This document shows, piece after piece, positions 57,075 to 64,000 of a stretch of 64,000 nucleotides of DNA. Location of the stretch: positions 7,590,631 to 7,654,630 of the forward strand of contig NC_092800.1 in the NCBI RefSeq assembly GCF_918797505.1. Direction: 5' to 3'. Position numbers and translations under genes: made by a program. The notes beneath the pieces are model-generated. The model made no database searches and was not told the DNA's origin. It saw nothing but the letters and a program-made list of their open reading frames with translations. Source of the stretch: Bemisia tabaci (Eukaryota; Arthropoda; Insecta; Hemiptera; Aleyrodidae). The number at the start of each line of letters is the position of its first letter. The first letter of the stretch is position 1.

Positions 57075-57223
57075 GAGGGTCATCGAGAATTTGTGATTGT
57101 TTTCTTCTCAAGGTAAGTAAAAGTTCTAGTTCTTAGTCACTCTTGTCGACAGGACAACAGAGTACAAAAATAGTTTCACAGCTATTCAGTCTTATAGTTT
57201 ATCAGTGGCCTCTGAGCGTCGGA

Positions 57224-57403
57224 TCAGATTTGTTTGATGGTGTTGTCTATCCAGTCAATATTCGAAGAGATCTTGTCGTAGAGCCGTGGTCTTTGCATTC
57301 CTGGCTGCGAGCACGCTATTCGCCAATTGCTGATCCCGGCCAAAACCCAGCTTTTACCCTCTGGTCGCATGCATATCATCGGACTGCCGGCCAGCTCCTC
57401 TTC
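57224..57403 (-). CDS. Corin: Corin-like terminal exon
   Basis: Acceptor GTGTGTAG. It encodes EEELAGSPMICMRPEGKSWV, LAGISNWRIACSQPG, RPRLYDKISSNIDWI and ends at TGA 57224-57226. G-D-S-G-G-P is replaced by E-L-A-G-S-P, so the active-site Ser is lost. The W-I helix typical of the protease C-terminus is present. Confidence 0.85.
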   Translation of the reverse strand, partial: EEELAGSPMICMRPEGKSWVLAGISNWRIACSQPGMQRPRLYDKISSNIDWIDNTIKQI

Positions 57404-60400
57404 CTACACACAAAAATAGAAAAATTATAGCACACGAAAAATAAACAAAATTGACAAAGTAACATCTAGGATGTTGAAAATCTACGTGACAACTCTGAAA
57501 CATCGATATGAACTATACGCTGGCCACTTAGGTTGTTAATGCTATCTGAGAAGGATGTTACAGTAACAACCGTAGAACATTAAATGTCGGAATCGTCACG
57601 CTAATTTACAACTTTTCAAACAATCAATTTTCTAAAATCGGTCCGGATGCTATCAAATCAAATCTTATTTATGCATTTTGGATTGACAGCAACTGTTGAT
57701 AGAATAGCTGTTAGATATAAAAAGAGGAGACATTGAGAAAGCCGCAAAAAAAAAAAAAAAAAAAAAAAAAATCTTGGTGCGATTTGCGAAAAGTGAGGAA
57801 AGGCAATTTTCATTAAATATTCGAGAGGAACGAAATTGTGATTTTAAGTCAATATATTTGGCAAATTTTCCTCTTGTAATCAAGTTTACATACCTCACAA
57901 AACAACTGGACCCAAAAATTTAAGCTAAGCACCGTCACTATTCCCCAAAATGGATACTAGTTCCTTGTCTTCTCCTCTTGTGTTGGTATTCAAAGTATAA
58001 TGTTCTCAACATCGAAAAAATTAAAGTGCTATAAGATAGCATCCTCAATATCAAATAAGTGTCTAGTGTTCTCTAGATACTGACTTGACTGATCCCTTGG
58101 TGGTTAAATGTGCATCCTACAAACTGAATGCAAACATACGCGCGTAGACGGTCTGACCAGAACCTAGGGATTACGAGACCCATTTTTGACATTTTAAATG
58201 TTAAAGCGGCATATTATTCTATTTCCTTTTCTTTTCTTTTTAATACTTATTTTTTTCAAGTATTTTGCCGGAAAAAGTGTTTTGAGTCAGAAGCTTCACA
58301 ATACGCCTAAAAATTGGAAAAATCTTAAAAGAATCAGTGAAAATTCGACCGATTACAACCGCATTGATTTCGTATACTTACATTACAGTCATTTTGCTGG
58401 TAGACTGACTCTGTGCACACACCATTCACCGATGTAATGCTAATGTTTGCACACAGGTCCATTTGGATAACGGATACTTCAATCCGCTCAAGAAACTCGC
58501 CTGCAAAAAAATTGTATCAAAATTCAACATTGGAGAAGTGATAATAACATAATCGTCTTGTTTAAATAGCCTGTGTCACACTGCATAAATACTCCATCAA
58601 AAGGTCATGGTCTAGTGCTGTGATTGGTCCAAGTCGTCGAATAAGCCAATCACAGCACCTGACCTTGATATTTTGATGGCTAGTTATGATAGTTTGACAC
58701 AGGCATGTGTCCATATATACAAGTTGGCAACATGCATTTTCCTAATGTTTTTAAGTGTTCACATTTGGATCACTTTTTAAAATAGGGAACTACTGTTTCT
58801 AGCTCATCCATGAAAGCACCCATCTGCACAGGGAAACTGATGGCATGCTGTATCTTGGTGTATCTATTGGTGGTCCATGCTGTATCTTAAATCAGCTAGA
58901 AATAACAGTTCTTCATTGCATGAAGTCAAATGATGAAAAATAAATTCTAATCGACTCTAGGTAAAGCAGCATTTTTCAAATGGCATTTAACCACAAGGCA
59001 TTTTCACAGAAGCATTTAAACACCTTATTGGCTTTTGAATTTGATCCTATATCGGGTGTGTTATAAGAGTCCTCTCATTCATCGTGGTTTTTTAATTGTC
59101 ATATGCGTCCTCATATGACGTATACTGCCGGTTTGTAATATTGTAGTCAGGTCTTTCTTCTAAACGCGCAACGTAGATACGTCTTATTTCATTAATTTCA
59201 TACAATTTAGACGTAATTTTCAAAGCACTCACGATTTTTGGCCCATCCAAGAGTATGGCAGTGGATTAGCTCTTGCGGAGCTAGACTTCGGGGTGGTAGG
59301 CAAATGGGCCGAATGAAGTCCGAGAAAATGACTGGTTTGTTGAGTTTGATCATAACGACAGTGCTGCCTCTACCGGAGATTTGACCATTCCAATTACGTG
59401 ACGCTCCTGTTGCCATGGTGATGTGGACTGCAAACGGACACTCCCCAGTCGGGCTATCCACTCAGCTTTGCTTTGACTGTGATTTAAAACACGGGGAATA
59501 ATTGATACGAGGACTATTACTCTTATTAAAATGATATTTTCCACAATATATTGACGGCATAATCAAGAATGTTTCTGCCTGAACCGAGTCACTTTTTTCT
59601 CAAATAAAATTAAAAAATTATGCTAAAATTTATTAAATATGGATGCTAGGTGCTAGGACTTAGTGAGTTTTTGGACTATCGCTCTCTATTTGTGCTGTAG
59701 TGACTAGATTTATTTTGCGAGGAAAGTTCCGGACTCTTATGAGATGCCTTTCATTCTTGATATGTTGGAGCGCCTTCAATTTCGTATGATGCTGTGCAAC
59801 ACCTCTGTCGTGAAATAGTTGCTTGAGGCGCCGCGGCACGCTGCGACGCGGCGGGCGGCCGACCAGCGCGCAACGCGCCTACAAACCTAAGGGGATACTT
59901 CACGCATTGCGAAATGCGTGAAGTATCCCAGTTAGGTTCGTAGGCGCGTTTGGCGCAGCGGTACGCCGCTCTGCCGTGTTAGGCTCTAATATTCAAACTT
60001 GTGGAGTCAGCGTTTCCCAACTCATGATTTTGGAATTTTTGCACACTCTGCATTGATTATTCTCATTTAATTTGATGGAAAAAGTACATGCATTGAACGA
60101 CAATTGGACCGCGTTAAACAGAAAGGAACCAAGCCACATCAGCTATTGCCAAATTTGATTGGGCAATTTAATTTTTTACATGAAAACAGTTGTGCGGATT
60201 TTGGTGCAAAGTTCAGTGAAAATTTTCCATGGTAGGAAGCAAATTCCTTAAAATTTTCAAAGAAATCCAAACAAACGTTCTCTCGTAAAAAGTTTAATCG
60301 CCCAGTTAAACTTGGCAATAGCTGATGTGGCTTGGTTCCTTTCTGTTAAACTCGGTCCAATTTAATGTGAGTTTTGTAAGTATGCAGGTGATTTTGTGTC

Positions 60401-63400
60401 AAATTTAATGATTTCCAAGGTACTTTAATACGTTTTATTCATGGAGCTTTTCAATCGAAAACAATCGACAACGTTTCGAAATGGTGATTTGGCACCGCAC
60501 AGAAGTCATGGAAATCAGTGACTGGAAATACCTAAAAATAGTGCCAGCTCCTACATTTCCTTATACGCCTTTTTGTACTCTATGATTCAAATATAAAACG
60601 TTTAGGCAGCTTTCTCGGGTTAATGGCTTATCCCGCGTCTCTCGTTAATGTTACAGAATCCTGATTACAAAGTGTAGAAATTATTTTAAAATTCTTTCTC
60701 TCCTTTAAGTTTTATATTAATTTGATTGGCTATAACGTACCCTTGGAAGCAAGAAACAGTCGTGAGAACCCACTGAGGCGAAACGAGGGTGCCGTCGCAG
60801 ATATGCACATTCTCGCGAAACAGGGCTGCATGCCACGGCCAGTCACCCGGAGCAGCCATCTTACCAAGCCCGTCCACACCATTCAGCTCTCTCGCAGTTT
60901 GGGTTCCGCATTCTGAAAAACAGTTAAAACCAACCTTAAATTATGGGAATAAAATTGTAATGTACACATCTATTTTAGTTTCTCTACATTAATAATGTAG
61001 AGAGAGTAATAACAAAAGAGAAAATACTATGCTGCAAGAATTAATGGTGTGGACATCAACAGGCAATATGGTCATTGATTACATCTCATTTCGCCACGGC
61101 TCGTGGCGCCCTGCAACAAAAATTTTGCGTTTAGCCACAGCTTATCGATGCTGTGTGGCTAAATGTAACAATTAAAAATGAGTGTTGCTAAATGCAACAC
61201 ATTTATTTTTATTTTATTCTTAATTGAATTTTTACAATGAATGCGTCAAAAGAGCAACGTTATGAGCGACGTTAGTGTCAAAATTGCTGCAACACAACTT
61301 TTCTACGCACTACTAAAAAATGTTAAGGAGTTGTTCAGGCTGGGAAACGTGGCTACATTCATGAACTCACTTAGGAGCGTTTCAACAGCAAATTCACCTT
61401 ACTCCGAGGAGGAGTTCCTAGGTCTGTAAACATCACTTCTAATTGCTTTCTATTTATTATTCTTTTCATTGTGTGTGTGACCTGTATGATAGCCATTTAC
61501 CATTTGCTCATGTACCAAATCGTATAAATAAATAAATAAATAAATATGTGTGATGAAGCTTACCCATTTCATCGCAAGAGACATAAAGCACTTGTTTTGA
61601 AGGACAAGGAGCCGGAATGAAGGTGATCTCTGGAGCCAGAGGATTTTCCATATGCACGTAGCGTCCTCCCAAATTTCCATTCTTGCTTGTGTCTTCTTTT
61701 ATCTGCACATCTGCTACTTTTCTGCAAAAATATGGTATTTGGATTTTCTTTTAGTGCAGAAACTTTAGAATAAGCTTGTTGGGTTAAGTTCGAATGAAGA
61801 GTTCATTCTTAAGAATGGGATGAGTTCCATGTGCAAGTCTCGCAAATGGACCTTACTAATTATTTTCGTACTTCAAATAAGGACTCGTAAAATGTGACGC
61901 ATGTTTATGCATGTTTTTGTGCATTATCTGGTCTGCTTTATCTCGAAGTTATAAACACTGAAGGAAGAGAATAGAGAACATAAAGATGAGTTTATTGTTT
62001 CAGGAGAGAGATTATCAGAATGTAAAGGTTATTTTTAACTGGTCAATATTTAATGCCCTGATAACAAAACAAATGAAACAGTTTAAAAATTAAAACAAAT
62101 TGCAGCTTGAAAATTGCAAAAAAAATGATGAGTTAGCAATTTGTTTTTGCTAACAATTATTTAAATGTCTTTGGTTTTCTTAAAATTGAATGAAAAGAAC
62201 CTGCATCATGTAATCACGTTCAAAATAATGATGACATTTAGACCTCATTACGCAGGAAGAAACCAAGTCACATAAACTTTTGTCAAATTTAATCGGGCAA
62301 TTTAATTTTTTACATGAAGACGGTTGCGCGGATATTTTTTAGCGATTTTTAGTGAATTTTTTGCACGGTAAACAGCAAATTTCTTGAAAAATTTCAAAAA
62401 AAAATCCGCACAAACGTTCTCTTGTAAAAATTTAAGTTGTTCAGTTAAATTTGACCATAGCTAGTGTGGCTTGGTTCCTTTCTGCTAAACGCGGACCAAT
62501 AACATTCTTCATTCGATGAACATGGTTAATCTCCACTTTATTTTTCATTTCAATTTTGTAATGTATGATCAAGTTTATGAATAAAGACAATCCATCATCC
62601 ATTTATGTCCTGATGATTCAGTCAAAAGTTTGTCATTCACTGTGAGAATTGGTTCATGCTTAGAAAATTAGTCTAAGTAATGGATAGGTCAACTCACTTG
62701 TAAGAGAGAGTATGGCAAAGGGAGGCTGCAATAGTATGTAGGGTGCTATCAACGTCTTGCGGTGGGATCGTAGCATTGAGGTTGGCTGTGCAAATTTTTC
62801 CCATTAATCCCCGCTCATTAAATATCACGTAGCCTTCCGAATGGTACAAAGCAGGTTGGGCAGATCGCAAGTTTCCCAAAGCCGCGACGTCTGGAGCAAG
62901 CGTCACTACAAACACAGACAGTCGTTAGGTTACTCAAATATAACGTTTTAAATATGAATGAAACCACGGTTTTGCATTCCGTGATACTTGCAATACCAAT
63001 GAAACTTCTAGGATGAAACTAGCTGCTGTAGAAATATCAATGACCGAAGCTAAAAAATGGGTGGATCAGCTTTGTGACGTGTTGGAAATCTTTGCCCTTG
63101 GTTTGTTTATTTATTTTTCTAATGAAACTAACACCGAAAGTAGCGAAATATCAACCGAAAATTCGCAAAATTTGAAATTAAGTTGCAATTTTTTCGAACA
63201 ATTCTTTGGCGATAAAATTTGTCTTCCCCTTTTTTTTAAAAAAAAAAATGGAATGATATAGAAACTGAGGATCCTATGTATAATTGAAACCGTGCAGAGA
63301 GCCTGACGTGAGGCAGGTAAGCAATTTAATCAACGCCTGAGCAAACCGTGGTATCATGTCGTTTTGAAGGAGTTTTTTTCGGCGTGAACATGCTTCTCGA

Positions 63401-64000
63401 GCATTGCGATTGAAAAGTACAGACGCGATAATGATATCAATTCTGCCAAAACCCTTCATGTGGTTGACGCACTATTAATTTCTCATCACATGTCTCTCTC
63501 ATTAAAACTTTTCTTTTAAGTTGATAATTATTAGAAATTACACAAATTTAGCACAAAAAAAAACAAAAAAACAAACAAATATTCAGATAATAGGCTTACA
63601 AGCCATGTTCCCCATGGAAATATTCATCACAGAACGAACAGAAAAAATCACATTCAGTGGCAGCAACCTTTAACACCGTAGTTGGTGTTACAAAGTTCAC
63701 GTTGTGCCGCTTATGAAATTGAGCGTGTTTCAATCAAAAAGACCTCACATCTTGTGACACAGAGGCTGAGTACGCTTTTGAATTTTTCCAACAAGAAGTT
63801 TTACTTTTTATTCGTTGACCGTAATTGTTTTCCACTATTTTTAGCTTGTGGGTATACATTAATACATTGAGGTACTATACATTAGGCTATGGAACTACAT
63901 GGCATGGTGATGCGATACATTAAGCTATGGAACTTACGGCAGGCTTTTTCGTCGCTTCCATTGGGGCAGTCTAGAATAGCGTTACACCTGTTAGTTGGTG
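57224..64000 (-). CDS. Corin: Corin-like serine protease homologue (LDLa-SRCR-trypsin-like), 3' part
   Basis: Seven minus-strand exons: 63938 to beyond the window edge, 62698-62905, 61564-61721, 60741-60912, 59233-59476, 58382-58500 and 57224-57403. All have GT/AG borders and matching phases. In order they encode the end of an LDLa repeat, an SRCR domain and a trypsin-like domain. Corin-type proteases are type II membrane proteins with Frizzled, LDLa and SRCR modules before the protease; the N-terminal parts would lie beyond 64000. The sequence wording (CFQG-QSKAEW, STSPWQQER, ISNWRIAC) fits my recollection of insect Corin. His, Asp and Ser of the triad are all replaced, so it should be catalytically inactive. 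Exon 59233-59476 is one base short of an open frame. Confidence 0.8.
57745..57770. repeat. Poly-A tract in Corin-like last intron
   Basis: A run of about 25 A; it generates an artificial poly-Phe frame on the minus strand. Confidence 0.9.
58382..58500 (-). CDS. Corin: Corin-like exon: C-terminal protease subdomain
   Basis: Acceptor TTTGCAG, donor TGTAAT|GTAAGT (phase 0). It encodes EFLERIEVSVIQMDLC, ANISITSVNGVCTESVYQQN and DCN, with three Cys. Confidence 0.8.
58569..58704. repeat. Small foldback MITE
   Basis: GCCTGTGTCACACT...AAGGTCATGGTCTAGTGCTG, TGATTGG pair inversely with CCAATCACAGCACCTGACCT...GTTTGACACAGGC. Arms of about 58 bases, loop about 17. Confidence 0.85.
59233..59476 (-). CDS. 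Corin: Corin-like exon: middle of protease domain, with one-base frame break
   Basis: Acceptor ATCACAG, donor AAATC|GTGAGT. The first frame reads SKAEWIARLGSVRLQSTSPW, QQERHVIGMVKSPVE. The homology then continues one frame over as GSTVVMIKLNKPVIFSDFIR, PICLP and CHTLGWAKN. The incoming and outgoing phases need 245 bases but the exon has 244, so a single base is missing near 59364-59372. N-D-I-A-L-L reads S-T-V-V-M-I: the catalytic Asp is replaced by Thr. Confidence 0.8.
59640..60025 (-). repeat. Element family F with central hairpin, copy 2
   Basis: Inverse-orientation relative of 47256-47640. The hairpin at 59876-59946 has arms GCGCCTACAAACCTAAGGGG + ATACTTCACGCATT and their complements around a 3-5-base loop. 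Confidence 0.8.
60103..60361. repeat. MITE family E, copy 2
   Basis: Ends TTGGACCGCGTTAAACAGAA and TTCTGTTAAACTCGGTCCAA are inverse complements; the inner CCAAGCCACATCAGCTATTG also recurs inverted. It lies in a Corin-like intron. Confidence 0.85.
60741..60912 (-). CDS. Corin: Corin-like exon: start of trypsin-like domain
   Basis: Acceptor TTTTTCAG, donor CAAGG|GTACGT. It encodes ECGTQTARELNG, GDWPWHAALF, ICDGTLVSPQWVLTTVSCFQ. The place of the catalytic motif T-A-A-H-C reads T-T-V-S-C, so His is replaced by Ser. The usual activation R-I-V-G-G reads R-E-L-N-G. Confidence 0.85.
61564..61721 (-). CDS. Corin: Corin-like exon: SRCR end and protease linker
   Basis: Acceptor TTTGCAG, donor ATGG|GTAAGC. 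It encodes DVQIKEDTSKNG, then HMENPLAPEITFIPAPCP and KQVLYVSCDEM. The last Cys pairs precede the protease activation region. Confidence 0.75.
62244..62499. repeat. MITE family E, copy 3
   Basis: Right end TTCTGCTAAACGCGGACCA and inner GTGTGGCTTGGTTCCTTTC; the left end is degenerate (GCAGGAAGAAACCAAGTCAC). It lies in the next Corin-like intron. Confidence 0.8.
62698..62905 (-). CDS. Corin: Corin-like exon: SRCR domain, first part
   Basis: Acceptor TTTGTAG, donor TACAA|GTGAGT. It encodes TLAPDVAALGNLRSAQPALY, then EGYVIFNERGLMGKIC and a helix ending SLCHTLSYK. The two Cys at SRCR-like spacing support a divergent SRCR. Confidence 0.75.
62906..63937. other. Corin-like intron, no recognised content
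   Basis: AT-rich intron between the LDLa and SRCR exons, without recognised element or coding exon on either strand. Confidence 0.5.
63938..64000 (-). CDS. Corin: Corin-like exon: end of LDLa repeat (partial)
   Basis: Encodes RCNAILDCPNGSDEKAC, the calcium-binding C-terminal half of an LDL-receptor class A repeat (D-C-x-[ND]-G-S-D-E). Donor TGCC|GTAAGT, phase 1. The exon reaches or nearly reaches the window edge. Confidence 0.8.

Noticed and set aside
1..64000. tRNA and rRNA genes
   Set aside because: No cloverleaf with A and B boxes and no rRNA-like block was recognised by eye; absence is not proven without a dedicated search.

Overview
The window is eukaryotic and almost certainly from an arthropod, most likely an insect; a hemipteran would fit, but that is a guess. 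Reasons: AT-rich sequence, short exons with GT/AG borders separated by kilobase introns, an insect-style Corin homologue, and a very dense load of small inverted-repeat elements (MITEs), foldback elements and LTR retroelement debris. Nothing bacterial was seen (no operons, Shine-Dalgarno sites or CRISPR). There is one 500-base assembly gap (23274-23773). Most open frames longer than 60 codons here are chance frames or transposon sequence; only three host genes can be supported.

Host genes. (1) 2879-11869 (+), possibly to 13802: exons encoding the NET (extra-terminal) domain of a BET-family protein followed by an acidic tail. No bromodomain exon is visible, and a CpG-rich block at about 1385-1850 could be the promoter of a short NET-only transcript. 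(2) 26676-51503 (+): a class A (rhodopsin-like) G-protein-coupled receptor in seven exons spread over 25 kb, with TM1, TM2-3, TM4-5, TM6-7/helix 8 and a long cytoplasmic tail. The TM2-3 exon needs a one-base shift to read through. (3) 57224-64000 (-): the 3' part of a Corin-like membrane serine protease homologue (LDLa, SRCR, trypsin-like domain). All three catalytic residues are replaced, and one exon carries an apparent one-base deletion.

Retroelement cluster, about 15.1-23.2 kb, nearly all on the minus strand: six LTRs or LTR fragments, polypurine tracts, primer-site candidates, a Ty3/gypsy-like gag start, a triple zinc-knuckle gag fragment, and five related copies of an unfamiliar single-pass membrane ORF carrying an E-K-[IL]-E-I-I-x-[TA]-G motif. 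One 1.2-kb deletion derivative (19234-20442) has LTRs that match over about 180 bases and a 5-base target duplication, so it is young.

Repeats elsewhere: at least a dozen MITE or foldback families sit in introns and between genes. The most striking is a 4.9-kb foldback element (31074-35980) with tandem-repeat-built inverted arms, inserted inside a MITE. Others include a 430-base palindrome (7425-7857), two satellite-like monomers each interrupted by a different foldback element, and a family with a strong hairpin present in inverse orientations in the receptor gene and the Corin gene. No tRNA or rRNA gene was recognised.
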